DNA of 64,000 nt from Miscanthus floridulus (taxonomy: Eukaryota; Streptophyta; Magnoliopsida; Poales; Poaceae), in assembly GCF_019320115.1 (NCBI RefSeq), contig NC_089597.1, positions 115,884,000 to 115,947,999 on the forward strand, read 5' to 3'. Below, one piece after another: positions 32,213 to 44,687 of the stretch. The notes below the pieces were generated by a model, which worked only from the letters and a program-made list of their open reading frames with translations, did not search any database and was not told the DNA's origin. The position numbers were made by a program, and so were the translations under genes. The number at the start of each line of letters is the position of its first letter. The first letter of the stretch is position 1.

Positions 32213-33999
32213 CAAATTTCTTCTTGGTCGTGGGTCACCAACTACAGAGCAGGCTCTGTTAATCATGGTGGAACACCCTGTGCTTTTCCTCATTATTTGA
32301 CTCCTGCATGCATCATCTTCTTCAAAGTAACATTGACTTTACTCCACAAAATTTTGTGCCGCAGCCCGCAAGAGGTCAGAAGTATAAAAAATGTTACTGA
32401 AACAAGGTAATTCTTGTTTGCACTTCTCGTTGCCCATCCATTGAATCCAAAAATGTTTAAGGTAACTCATTGTTGTCCAGTAGAATGATTGACGATGTTT
32501 TCTTTCGCAGGCGTGGGCACCCAGCTGAGGGCAATGACATTCTAGAATAGATTCTTGATTATATTTTTACTCTATTTTGCAGAATCTCTTAGGTAACTCA
32601 GTGTTCTAACTTGGTCGGCTTTGACTTTGTGACTTGCTCTTCTTGACTTATTTACTGCACCTCTCTTTTTCTAGGCATGATAATGGATTGAGGAAAAATA
32701 CTTGGAACTTTGTTAGGATTCTCAGAGATGAAAATGGCAATACAATCTATTCTCGCCCTGGAAGGATGGCATATGAATGCTTAGCTTGCTGCTGGGACGG
32801 TGGATCATCAAGTGGTATGTTGGGACAAGCGATCCCGAATGGGTTTAGGAGGGGAGAGTAGAGAGGAGAGGTGTGGGGCAGTTAGGGTTTGGATATGAGA
32901 GTGGAGAGAGGAGCCCCTTGCTCTCATGCTCCTGGCATTAGATATAGGCAATTACAATTTACAAGTGACCCCTTGGTGGGGGAGGATTTCACAAGTTACT
33001 ACACTAACTCCTATCGGGCCTCTTCATGGGGTAGTTGGCCCCATATTCCATATGGGCTCCCCAACATGGCATATCAACAATGGTGCGCCACTTTTCATCA
33101 CCTCAACGAACTGGTAGATGCCCGAAGGTGACACAAAACATTTATGATCGACTAGGAATCTTCCTACTACTTGTAGACCCCTTTCCATTATATGTTTGCC
33201 TGTAGTTTAGTCCTTGTGACTTGAGGTCTCATGCGGTTATGGTATTCTATATTGTTGCTGTGAGTTCACAGCGGTATGATGTCGCACCATTTGCTCCCTC
33301 AACCGTACCACAGTGGTAGCTCCAAACCTAACCTCTCGGCAGCACCAATGACATCCACTATGCCTACACTACCATCGATAATAGGATTGTTTAATGCTAT
33401 GACAACGCAACACTAGATAAGTCTCTCCAAGCTTAAATCACTCTCCTTTTCTATTTTTACAATTTCTGTCATTAACAAACTAAATCACTCTGATCTTCTA
33501 TTTCAGCATGATACACTAGCTCAAGACTTGGAAAATGTTCTTGGTACTACACAGCTCTATGTCTTGCCAATAACCACACACCTTGAAGAAATCAGAAACT
33601 TAAGTAACAATGCCATGACCATCCCTAATGATGGCATGGTTTCTGCACACAACATACAAAACATTGTAAGTGAGTCTATTGAGTGATGATTACAATTTTA
33701 GTTTACTTCTCTTTAGTTGTGATTATAATCTTCAGTTCACTAACACCGTGCATTACCAGTTGTTGGGGATAAGACGTGAAGTAAATATCATTCAAGCACA
33801 ATGCAAGTCAATATGAAGCTATATGTTCAAGGAAGATTCTCCTCGTCGTTCTTATCCCTTTGAAGGACCTGACCGATCACATCATAGAGATGTTAGATGC
33901 ATGTGTGGAGCTGATAACATAGACTGTTGGGTCATTGGTAGACGTGGCAGAGCCATTGGTGCCTAGCCACCAGAAATTTAACACTCATCATAATCAGTG
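32213..33999. other. Region with exon-like pieces, no gene recognised
   Basis: Possible exons bounded by AG/GT occur near 32370-32406, 32511-32550 and from 32674 (HDNGLRKNTWNFVRILRDEN, then GRMAYECLACCW). They could be a captured or decayed gene fragment, but I cannot name a family. 32850-33930 contains short ORFs only and no repeat ends that I could pair. Confidence 0.3.
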
Positions 34000-34163
34000 T
34001 ATGGGTGTTAGCAACAATGGAGGGGAATTTGGGGGAAGGAGCCAGAGAGGCTTGGAGAAGGGGAAGAAGACGAGCAGTAGCGGGGACAAGTTTATTCAGA
34101 GTTTAGAGTTTTGGGTTACAATTGTTCATACCTTCTCTCTCACGCCATCACTCATACATATAG

Positions 34164-34821
34164 GCCCTATTTGGTTCCAGGTGACTAAAGTTTAGTCACT
34201 CCATTTTGGACCCTTTTAGTCCCTAAAGTGTCAAATAGGGTGACTAAAAGGTGACTAAAGTCTTTTAGTCCTTTAGTCACTTGGGGTGACTAAAGGGGAC
34301 TAAAGGCCCAAAAGGACAACTCATGTCCCTCATTATTGTCCTGTTCCCCACCCTGCGCATGCATTAAATAGGGGTGTTTTAGTCTTTATTCATCAGCTTT
34401 AATGGCATTTAGTCCCTGGATCCAAACAGGGTAGGGACTAAACTTTAGTCCATGGACTGTTTGGTTCCATGGACTAAACTAAAATGTGGACTAAAATGCT
34501 CACTTTTAGTCCCTAAAATGCCAAACACATAAACTAAAATTTAGACTAAAGGGTTTAGTCCTCTAGTCCATGAGGGGGTGACTAAACTGGATTAAAGTGT
34601 TCTGGAGACAATCCTACCCCTCGTTACTCCACATCCCACCCGTGGCCAGCAGCTGTAATATCTTTATCTCAACAGGGGTAATATTGTCTTTATACAACTA
34701 CATTAATAGACTTTAGTCCCTGGAACCAAACAGGATCCGGACTAAACTTTAACCCATGGACTAAACTTTAGTCCGTGGACTAAAGGAACCAAACATGCCC
34801 TAATGGAACTAAATAGGCCCC
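34164..34821. mobile_element. Nested 'tttagtcc' MITEs in TRIM LTR 1
   Basis: Outer ends gccctatttggttcc and ggaactaaataggcccc with TAG at both flanks (34161-34163, 34822-34824). A second related set of ends (ctgtttggttccatggac near 34458 and gtggactaaaggaaccaaac near 34775) indicates a second element of the same family inside the first. The interior is dense in ctttagtcc/ggactaaa words. Confidence 0.7.
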
Positions 34822-35157
34822 TAGTTCACCCATTCTGGACCACATATTCGTGTACTACTGGGCTTCAGCGATCTCTTGGGCCTTTGCTTGTCCGTACTGG
34901 GCCTCCTCTTGTTCAACTTCATCAGTTAGCGTCTGCTCACCGGCACAACAGTCCTGGTGCTGACATTCTGGAAGCGGGTATAGTGAGGGTGGGGAGGGAG
35001 GTTAGGTTCCAGGATTAGGGATCTGATACTGAATGTTAGCAACAGCGGAGGGGAATTTGGGGAAAGAGCTAGAGAGGCTTGGAGAAGGGGAAGAAGACGA
35101 GCAGTAGTGAGGATGAGTTCATTCAGAGCAGAGTTTTGGCTTACAATTGTTCATACC

Positions 35158-35174
35158 CTCTCTCTCTCTCTCTC
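35158..35174. repeat. (TC)n microsatellite
   Basis: About eight TC units in TRIM LTR 2. The same place in LTR 1 is only tctctctc. Confidence 0.85.
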
Positions 35175-35191
35175 ACGCCATCACTCATACA

Positions 35192-35467
35192 TAGGGATGA
35201 AAATGGTACAGATATTTTCCGACCGTATTCGAAACCGAATCCGTTTAGAGGGGTTGAGATCTATCCGTATCTGAGTCCGGATATCCAACATCCGATACCG
35301 CATCCGTATCCGAATACTCAAATCGCATATTTATGATGTCGATATCCAATCGTATCCTATCCGACATAGTTGACACTATCCATATTCGAATCCAAATCCG
35401 GACAGAAATATAAAAATAAATGTAATATCGGTGATATATGTCTGTATCCGATCCGTTTTCATCCCTA
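35192..35467. mobile_element. hAT-type MITE in TRIM LTR 2
   Basis: Ends TAGGGATGAAAA and the complement TTTTCATCCCTA. The 8-bp flanks CTCATACA (35184-35191) and CTCGTACA (35468-35475) differ by one base. The interior repeats 'atccgtatcc/ggatatcc' words. Confidence 0.85.
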
Positions 35468-35635
35468 CTCGTACATATAGTTTATCCATTCCAGGCCACA
35501 CACTCATGTACTGGGCTTCAGCGATCTCTTGGGCCTTGCTGGTCTAGACTGGGCCTCCTCTTGTTCAACTTCATCAGTTAGTGTCTGCTTACCGTCTCCT
35601 GTTGCCGGCACAACAGTCCTGGTGCTAACAATGGG

Positions 35636-36191
35636 TGCGGTGCATCTGCAAGCTTGCCAGGGACCCAATTTCCCCCTAATTTTCTCACTCATGACCTCAG
35701 GTCAAATCTTCCCTTGCAAGATGTTAATCTTTCCGTCCAAGGCCCACACATAGATACACCTACCAAACCTCCAAAATAACAGCTCAGAATTTGTGTGACG
35801 TAACACAAAGCTACTGCCTCATATCTTCACCAGAGATTATGTGTTAAAAGTAAACATTGTGTAATATAAACACGTGATGTGCACCAAGAACCACAATAGC
35901 AAAACTGTTTCCAACAACAGCCAACTGTGACCAGACATTCTCCTAACTTGCAGGTGACAGGAAATCACCTGACTTTTACCGGTCTAAGCAAGGCTAAGCT
36001 TTGATTCGCTCCTGGACCTAAATAGGATTCATGTATGTTACTGGACAAGGAATAGATATATATGCAACAAGTGTTCGCATCCAATTCCTATCACTTAATG
36101 CATCAATAAATAAAGATACTCAAAGTAACCATTTTCAAAACATAGCAGATTTAGAATGCTCCGAGGCTTACCTTTTAGAAAAGATGAAGGT
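35636..36191. other. Spacer between the TRIM and the Ty3 element
   Basis: No gene recognised. The left edge of the Ty3 3' LTR is not certain, so part of this may belong to that LTR. Confidence 0.35.
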
Positions 36192-39109
36192 TGGTGATCG
36201 GGGCACTCAAGAACTTCTTCGTTGACTCCTTCTATGGGGGCCTACACCTCCTGCTCCTAAGCTTGATGCTGCTCCTCCGGAAGTACTGGCTCGAATTCCA
36301 GAAGCGTAACTCCCTCCGGAACACCGATTGCATGCATGTGCATAGTATAAGAATCATGCATGCACAAGAGATGGAAGATGATGATGAAATGTATAGCCAT
36401 GTATGAATGGACGCATGAAAGACATAATGATGCAAGATTAACATTGATTTTTACCGAGTAGGTGCATATCTCTTTTAGAAAACAAGAACGGCACACTCAC
36501 CAAGTTCTAACAACCTAAGATAAAGTTGTTCATCTTTGGTAACAGGTCTAGCACCTGCAACTAACAATTTATCTTAATTAGCCTCTAAATCATCACATCC
36601 ACTCATATAAAGCAAACAAGTCAGTCACTGCACTCAACAGTTTTCAGGCTGCAAACAACAGCTACAAGTTTGATCCATAACTGGAGTTCTACAGATCCAA
36701 ATACCATGATTTAAGACTTTCTGGAAAGCTTATAAAATTGTCTACAACTTTGTCATTGACCATTTTCCCAAAAAACCAATTTATCATGGGGAACTTTATA
36801 AAGTTCCCAGAATTGTCCAGAAGGACACAACGCAAGAAATAATTATTAACTTACGTTATAAACATACAAACGGACAAGACCAACTTTGCTAACTCATCAT
36901 ACATGTTGAAAGAACACCAGAAATAAATTATTCTCATACCTTTACTAATTTATTTAGATACTTAGGTTAAATAATAAACATATATCCAAAGTGTACATAA
37001 AATTCCACAAAAATTACAGTAGCTTATACATGTCTCCAATAGGCTACTACATAAATTTCACATCAATTGAACCAGTATCTCATCCTACACAAAAATGACA
37101 AGGCATAAAGGCTTAAAATGGCATAAATAGGAAACCTTAGTGAAAAGTGTCAAGCAACAGATTTCATATTTTTCCTAGCATACTTAAGGTACTAGGATGC
37201 TACCCACCAAATTTCAGGGTCATAGGATTCCTAGATAATTTATAAAAATTCACACAAGTATCAACCAATGGTAAAAGAAAAATCTATAACTCAAAAACCA
37301 TACATGCAATGACTCTCAAATTTTTACCAGAGCTTTTACTAAGCAAGAATAGCTTACCCACAAAATTTCATAATTTTTGGATCACAGAAACTCAAGATAT
37401 AACTTAAACAAGTTTGCATGCATTTAAAAACACAATTCAAGTTCCTATTTAATTCCTCCAAAATTTCTACATCATGTGCTCATGTCATATTTTTCTTAAA
37501 TACTAGACTCCACTGTGATTCTACCAAAATTAGAACCACACCATTTGGATCTACCAATTTGGAGATACAAAAATCACAAACTGCATTCAAAAACTGAATA
37601 AATGAACTATCCTTAGAAACCCATAGTGACTGACAGGCGGGACCCGCAGATCAGTGGAGCCCATCTGTCAGCGACCGAAAGCAGGGGATGGCGCACGCAA
37701 CGGCGCGGGAATGGCGTAGCTCGCCGGCGGCTACTTTTCCGGCGAGACCAAGGGCACTAGCGTGTTCTACTCATCCATGCGCATCGATAGAGGTAGGTGA
37801 TGGGAGGGCGGAGCCACCGGAGGTAGCTTGCCGACGTTCATGGCGGCACGGTGGAGGAGCTCGGTGGTGCGCCGGCCAACTAAGACCAAGGTGGTCCGAC
37901 CTAAGCTTGGTGTGAGCATCAAGAGTTCATAGGGAAATCGAGGGAAGGGAGAGAAAGGAGGGAGAGAGCTCCGGTGGTGGTTGGCCACGGCGGGCTCACC
38001 TCCGACTTCGGCGGCAATGGAGGAGCGCTGCGGAGAAGAAGAAGAACGGCGACTACCTCGACTCTCTGGCTCAGTGGTGAGGTGGATGAGCTCTGGAGGA
38101 AGAAGATAGAGTCATGGGCTAGCTAGAGTGAGCACTGACTTGACGGCGAGCGAGCTGGGCGACGGTGCGGCTTGGCAGCAATGGCGCAGCGGCGCTGCTT
38201 TTCTCGGTGGCTCCAGCACACGCGAGAGAAGGAAATAGAGAGAGCAAGGGCGAGTGGGAAGGCAGGCGGGCATGGCCTTCAAGCATTCGCTAGCGGCCAG
38301 CGGCATCAGGCCGGCCACAGTGCGTGGCCAGCACGATCAGACGGCCGGCGACGGGTGGCGCCACGTGGCCGACGAGTTCTGAACCCGCCGACACTGTAGC
38401 TCGCCATTCAGTCGAGACCTCAACGTCTGACAGCGCGATTTGGAGCCGATGGATTTCTGAATCCTTTGGTCATTAGCGCAAACCTCCTAAACAAAAGTTG
38501 AAGTACTATGTACCAGCTACCAAACTCCTTTAGAGATCAAAGTCTAATTCGCAATGGATAGAGCGTAAAATCAAGCCAAAGTCGAGCCTGCAAAACTGGA
38601 AATCAGCCGTTGGACTTAGAAAATTTCTAAGTGTAGAATTCAACCCCAAATCTGACTTGTGGGACCTTTTTGAGCATGTTCCACACATTTTCATGAGTTG
38701 GTCATAAAATAACTTTGGTTCTTTATATAATTTTCTACAACTTTGCTTTAGGTTGCTCAGACATGCAAACACTCTAAGTTGTACTTTTTAAACAGTCAAA
38801 CTTAGGAGCTCTAGTGTTCTACAATGGTCAAGCCATGACTTGGAAGTGTAATTAGGCAATAAGACCAACATAAACATTGTTCCTAATTACATCCTAAGTG
38901 TAGCTAAGTTGTTTAAGGGGACATTTGACACACATTTGCATAGACCACACATGAGCACACACAATTGCTAGCATAAACCAAGTAGTTCAAATAGAAACAC
39001 ACATGAAATGATAACATTCATAATGATATGATGCTTATGAATGAGATGATGATGCTCATGCTCATGTGATGCAAGTGTTTTAGTGCAACCATAACACTGG
39101 GGTGTTACA
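36192..39109 (-). repeat. 3' LTR of the Tekay-like element
   Basis: Sense start TGTAACACC at 39109. The sense 3' edge is uncertain. It contains a GC-rich block at 37640-38400 that yields spurious ORFs on both strands, duplicated at 41440-42200 in the other LTR. The outer ~940 bp (36192-37134) has no counterpart in the truncated 5' LTR. Confidence 0.7.
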
Positions 39110-39111
39110 GC

Positions 39112-40937
39112 CCTCCCCCCTTATAAAAATCTTGCCCTGAGATTTGAAAAGCGTACCATTTTGAATAAAAGGTAGGGTATACATCCTTCAAATAATCTTC
39201 CCGTTCCCACGTTGCATCGCTCTCACTACCCTGGTTACTCCACATAACCTTATAGAACTTAACCACACAGTTTCAGGTTACTCTTTCTCTCGTGTCAATA
39301 ACCCGCACTGATCTTTCTTCATAGGATAGATCTGATTTCAACTTGACATCTCTAAGTGAAACTCTTTCTTCGGGAACACGGAGACATTTCTTTAATTGAG
39401 ATACATGAAAAACATTGAAGATAGCTCTCATCTCGTATGGTAACTCTATCTTGTAAGCTACATTCCCACTCTTCTCTATGATCAGATATGGACCTACATA
39501 CCTAGGTGCAAGCTTTCTCTTCACTCCGAATCGCTGCACACCTTTCATCGGTGATACCTTCAGATAAACGTGATCACCCACTTCAAACTCAATGGGCTTC
39601 CTTCTTTTATCCGCATAGCTTTTCTGCCTAGCTTGAGCGGCTTTCATATGTTTTTGGATAGTACGGACTTGTTGTTCAGCCTCTTCGACAAAATCAATGC
39701 CGTAGTATCTCCTTTCTCCAGATTCAACCTAGTTCAAAGGAGTTCTACACTTGCGACCATACAATGCTTCGAACAGGGCCATCTTGATACTTTCTTGATA
39801 ACTATTATTATAGGAAAATTCAGCCAAGGGTAACCACTTATCCCATGAACCTTTGGATGATATGACACAAGCTCTTAACATGTCTTCCAATATTTGATTC
39901 ACCTGCTCCGTCTGTCCGGAGGTTTGTGGATGATAAGCAGAACTTCTAACTAAGTTGGTCCCTATCATCTTATGCAGTTGTTCCCAAAAACGAGTGGTGA
40001 ACTGAGGTCCTCTGTCAGATACAATGGTTCTAGGAACACCATGGAGACATACTATCTGGTTAAAATATAGCTTAGCATAGTCACTTGGTCGATAGTCAAC
40101 TCTAACTGGTATGAAATGAGCAGACTTTGTTAAACGATCCACTATTACCCATAAGGAATTAAAATTCTTTTGGGTAGGGGGAAGTCCAACAATAAAATCC
40201 ATACTAATCTCTTCCCACTTCCATCCTGGTATAGACAATGGTTGGAGAAGTCCAGCAGGCTTCATGTGAATTGCTTTGACTCTACAACAATTGTCGCACC
40301 TTGCAACATAAGCTGTGATTTCTTTCTTCATCTTAGTCCACCAAAAGCGAGATTTCAAATCTTGATACATTTTGCTACTTCTCGGGTGGATAGATAACTT
40401 GGATGAGTGAGCTTCTTCTAAGATTTGGTTTCTAAGCACTTTGTCCTTCGGTACTACCAGTCTATCCTTAAACCATAGAACACCCTTCTCATCAATACGA
40501 AAGTGCTTTGGCTCTTGTTCCTTCATCTTTCTTTTGATGTGGAACACACCCACATCGGTTTTCTGAAGCTCGATGATTTTACTTTCTAGAGAGCAACTAA
40601 GGGTAATACTGTGCAACATAGCAGGATGTAATAGATGCGCCAAATGATAATCTGCTTCCAAGAGAGAATTACAGTGAGATTTCCTACTCAAAGCATCAGC
40701 AACAACATTTGCTTTACCCGGATGATAATGAACTTCTAAGTTATAATCTTTAATCAACTCTAGCCATCTTCTCTGTCTCATGTTCAATTTTGGTTGAGTG
40801 AAGATATACTTGAGACTTTTATGATCGGTATAAATATGGCACACGTTACCGAGCAGGTAATGCCTCCAAATCTTCAAAGCATGAACAACCGCAGCTAACT
40901 CAAGATCATGAGTTGGATAATTAGCTTCGTGCTTCCT
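39112..40937 (-). pseudogene. RNase H (partial)-integrase-chromodomain of the chromovirus
   Basis: Frame from 40937 down: [20 protein letters not shown] (RNase H), [19 protein letters not shown]; then an integrase zinc-binding region (H...H, CDNCCRVK); then the core with Asp in MDFIVGLP, Asp in VSDRGPQF and Glu in GQTEQVNQ; a GDHVYLKVSP module; NVFHVSQL; and a chromodomain (YKVMWSNQGSESDATWERED) near the end. Known role: integrase inserts the cDNA and the chromodomain guides it to chromatin. Premature stops are at 39729-39731 (TAG) and near 39271 (TGA), both in the same frame as the flanking coding sequence. Without RT and gag it could not have moved by itself. Confidence 0.9.
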
Positions 40938-42909
40938 TAGTGAAAAGTGTCAAGCAACAGATTTCATATTTTTCCTAGCATACTTAAGGTACTAGGATGC
41001 TACCCACCAAATTTCAGGGTCATAGGATTCCTAGATATTTTATAAAAATTCACATAAGTATCAACCAATGGTAAAAGAAAAATCTATAACTCAAAAACCA
41101 TACATGCAATGACTCTCAAATTTTTACCAGAGCTTTTACTAAGCAAGAATAGCTTACCCTCAAAATTTCATAATTTTTGGATCACAGAAACTCAAGATAT
41201 AACTTAAACAAGTTTGCATACATTTAAAAACACATTTCAAGTTCCTATTTAATTCCTCCAAAATTTCTACATCATGTGCTCATGTCATGTTTTTCTTAAA
41301 TACTAGACTCCACTGTGATTCTACCAAAATTAGAACCACACCATTTGGATCTACCAATTTGGAGATACAAAAATCACAAACTACATTCAAAAACTGAATA
41401 AATGAGCTATCCTTAGAAACCCATAGTGACTGACAGGCGGGACCCGCAGATCAGTGGAGCCCATCTGTCAGCGACCGAAAGCAGGGGATGGCGCACGCGA
41501 CGGCGCGGGAATGGCGTAGCTCACCGGCGGCTACTTTTCCGGCGAGACCAAGGGCACTAGCATGTTCTACTCATCCATGCGCATCGATAGAGGTAGGTGA
41601 TGGGAGGGCGGAGCCACCGGAGGTAGCTCGCCGACGTTCATGGCGGCACGGTGGAGGAGCTCGGTGGTGCGCCGGCCAACTAAGACCAAGGCGGTCCGAC
41701 CTAAGCTTGGCGTGAGCATCAAGAGTTCACAGGGAAACCGAGGGAAGGGAGAGAAAGGAGGGAGAGAGCTCTGGTGGTGGTTGGCCACGGCGGGCTCACC
41801 TCCGACTCTGGCAGCAATGGAGGAGCGCTGTGGAGAAGAAGAAGAACGGCGACTACCCTGACTCTCTGGCTCAGTGGTGAGGTGGACGAGCTCCGGAGGA
41901 AGAAGATGGAGTCATGGGCTAGCTGGAGTGAGCACTGACGCAACGGCAAGCGAGCTGGGCGACAGCGCGGCTTGGCAGCAATGGTGCAGCGGTGCTGCTT
42001 TTCTCGGTGGCTCCAGCACATGCGAGAGAAGGAAATAGAGAGAGCAAGGGCGAGTGGGAAGGCAGGCGGGCGTGGCCTTCAAGCGTTCACCAGCGGCCAG
42101 CGGCGTCAGGCCAGCCACGGCGCGTGGCCAGCATGATCAGACGGCCGGCGACGGGTGGCGCCACATGGCTGACGAGTTCTGAACCTACCGACACTGTAGC
42201 TCGCCATTCAGTCGAGACCTCAACGCCTGATAGCGCGATTTGGAGCAGATGGATTTCTGAATCCTTTGGTCATTAGCGCAAACCTCCTAAACGAAAGTTG
42301 AAGTACTATGTACCAGCTACCAAACTCCTTTAGAGATCAAAGTCTAATTCGCAATGGATAGAGCGTAAAATCAAGCCAAAGTCGAGCCTGCAAAACTGGA
42401 AATCAGCCCTTGGACTTAGAAAATTTCCAAGTGTAGAATTCAACCCCAAATCTGACTTGTGGGACCTTTTTGAGCATGTTCCACACATTTTCATGAGTTG
42501 GTCATAAAATAACTTTGGTTCTTTATATAATTTTCTACAACTTTGCTTTAGGTTGCTCAGACATGCAAACACTCTAAGTTGTACTTTTTAAACAGTCAAA
42601 CTTAGGAGCTCTAGTGTTCTACAATGGTCAAGCCATGACTTGGAAGTGTAATTAGGCAATAAGACCAACATAAACATTGTTCCTAATTACATCCTAAGTG
42701 TAGCTAAGTTGTTTAAGGGGACATTTGACACACATTTGCATAGACCACACATGAGCACACACAATTGCTAGCATAAACCAAGCAGTTCAAATAGAAACAC
42801 ACATGAAATGATAACATTCATAATGATATGATGCTTATGAATGAGATGATGATGCTCATGCTCATGTGATGCAAGTGTTTTAGTGCAACCATAACACTGG
42901 GGTGTTACA
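40935..42909 (-). repeat. 5' LTR of the Tekay-like element, truncated
   Basis: Matches 37135-39109 over 1975 bp. It ends at ccttag (40935-40940), which is also the pol sequence encoding Leu-Arg of RNase H, so the deletion joint lies in a 6-bp shared word. Confidence 0.85.
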
Positions 42910-44119
42910 ACGGTGGTGGGGAAAAGCTCCATAATTGGAGCTTGACCGAGCGTCATTCAAGGTGGGGTGGGGACGGGTAGCTAGGCAGCTGTGTGACAGA
43001 GCCAACAACATGATGAATTGACATGTGGTGATCTCTCCCTGACGAATTTAATGGCACGCTCGACGGTGGCAGCAGAGGGAGAAAGGGAGAAAGAGAGAGA
43101 CGGGGCATGGCAGGTGGCTCAGCTTGTCCTTGCCTTGGCGAGATGTGAGTAGCACGATTAGGACACCCACACGTGGTGCTACAAACAAGGTGTGCGCGTG
43201 TTCGACCGGCGTGGCTCGCGTGGCTGCAGTGTCTTAAATGACAAGGTGATGATAGCTCGACCACATGCGCGCGGCAGTGGCGGCCTTGAACTGGGCCGGC
43301 AGCGGTGTAGGGGGTACAACGGATAGGGGCGGACGCGATGATGATGCAATGGTAGCGGCAGCATCATGGTGCTAGGCATGTCAGCGGTGCGGCGAGGCAG
43401 CAGTGGGTGGACGCGACGGTAGCACAGCATGAGGATAGGCAGTAGGGCATGGGGCTAGCGGCTCACTATGTCCGGCATGGTGGCATAGGGTGACTGTGCG
43501 GGATGCGACCATGTGCGTGGCGCGGGGTGGCCGCACGGTGACCGCGCGCATGGCGCCAACCATCCCGAGATTATGACGCGCACGAATTTTAAAGCACCCA
43601 AAACGATTAAACGGTTGCTCTAGGAGCCAAACCATCTTCACCATGCTCAAGAGGGCATATGAGATTACCAAATCGAGCTATAACACTATACCACCCCTTA
43701 ACCCAATCTCTTAAAATAATTTGCTAACCATAGCAATGTCTAGCTGTTAACAGACTTGGAAATTTTCTAAGTTTTGAGCTGAACTTGATTTCAATTTATA
43801 ATTTCTAGGCTAGTAGAAATATTAGCTAGTAATATCATTTTTCGATAGCAAGTATTCCATTGTCATCTACAAAGTTTGTACTTCAAACTTTATTTAAGTA
43901 TCACACACATGTTCTATTGTATTTTTGCTTTTTAAAAATTGTTTTTCAGCCCTATTTGATATGCATGAGCTATTGAATCAACTTTTATTTAGCATTTTTA
44001 TTGATCATTTTAAGTTAGAAGAAATTTATCTGCATATTCTATCACATGCATTAACACATAAATATGATGCTCATGATATGTTTTTGTAAATGATTTAGAG
44101 TGTAACACCGAGGGTGTTA
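42910..44119 (-). mobile_element. Older related Ty3 LTR fragment
   Basis: A GC-rich then AT-rich block ending tgtaacaccgagggtgtta, with the same end architecture as the neighbouring LTR but strongly diverged. It looks like the remaining end of an older LTR into which, or beside which, the Tekay-like element inserted. ORFs on the minus strand at 43179-43671 are composition artefacts. Confidence 0.55.
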
Positions 44120-44144
44120 GAGCAATGTGTAGTGATAGAGGCAT

Positions 44145-44423
44145 AGAGCAATTACAATGTTATCCAAAAGCAGTCTGACTAAAATAATCATCAGCAGCTA
44201 TCTAAACTATCGTAAGTTAATATGTAGTGAAAGATACTCATAAGATTATAGACTATCTATAAAAAATATTTTTTTCTACTCCTGCCTTTCTCTCTCATAG
44301 TTTTGGCCACCTTATGGGCTATATTATGAATCTAACATTGTCGAGTAAATTATATAGCTATGCATTACTTGTGTGGATCCCATGTATATGAACTATTTGG
44401 TCTATATACATTGTGGTTGCTCT
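44145..44423. mobile_element. MITE with agagcaa(t/c)(t/c)acaatg ends
   Basis: Left agagcaattacaatgtta; complement of right agagcaaccacaatgtat. 279 bp, interior AT-rich, no ORF. Confidence 0.8.
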
Positions 44424-44424
44424 A

Positions 44425-44622
44425 AGAGCCTGTTTAGATATAAGAGCTAATTGCTAGCTAACTAAAATTAGCTCTAGCGCAGCCAAACAAAAGAGCTAAT
44501 AGTTGGACTAATTTGTTAACCAAGTCTCGACTAGTTGTTAGCCAACTCGCTAGCCAACCATAGCTAATTTGAACTATTTTTTAGCCCCAACTAGTAACTA
44601 ACCATGTGTGTCAAGCATGCCT
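44425..44622. mobile_element. MITE rich in gctaattagc words
   Basis: gagcctgtttagata at the left, gtcaagcatgcc at the right. Its right ~100 bp is repeated in inverted orientation at 44688-44790. Confidence 0.6.
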
Positions 44623-44687
44623 TAAGTAAGAAAAAATAAAACCTACATGGAAAAATCCAAAAATTTATGTTTTGGTCGCAGTAGTAA

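Larger units (their letters stand above)
34006..35630 (-). mobile_element. TRIM (miniature LTR retrotransposon) with a MITE in each LTR
   Basis: Two direct LTRs (34006-34965 and 35034-35630) start TGTTAGCAAC and end GGTGCTGACA or GGTGCTAACA. They flank only 68 bp of internal DNA (34966-35033). ATGGG on both outer sides (34001-34005, 35631-35635) is the 5-bp target duplication. On the minus strand the internal DNA starts ttcagtatcagatc, close to a tRNA-Met primer site, which suggests minus orientation. Without the inserted MITEs the LTRs would be only about 300-320 bp. No coding capacity, as usual for TRIMs. Confidence 0.88.
36192..42909 (-). mobile_element. Internally deleted Ty3 chromovirus (Tekay-like)
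   Basis: In element sense, right to left: a 5' LTR (42909-40935, cut at its 3' end), a remnant of pol starting inside RNase H, integrase with chromodomain, a polypurine tract (aagggggga near 39118), and a 3' LTR (39109 to about 36192). Shared LTR parts 37135-39109 and 40935-42909 are collinear at exactly 3800 bp offset, with scattered base changes and no net indel. The LTR start TGTAACACCCCAG is typical of the lineage. The left edge is provisional: TG at 36192 is preceded by aaggt against acggt after 42909. gag, protease, RT and the primer site are gone. Confidence 0.82.

Noticed and set aside
37640..38400. Overlapping ORFs repeated again at 41440-42200, looking like a duplicated gene family
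   Set aside because: They lie inside the two LTRs of one Ty3 element at a constant 3800-bp offset and have no domains; GC-rich LTR sequence leaves many frames open.
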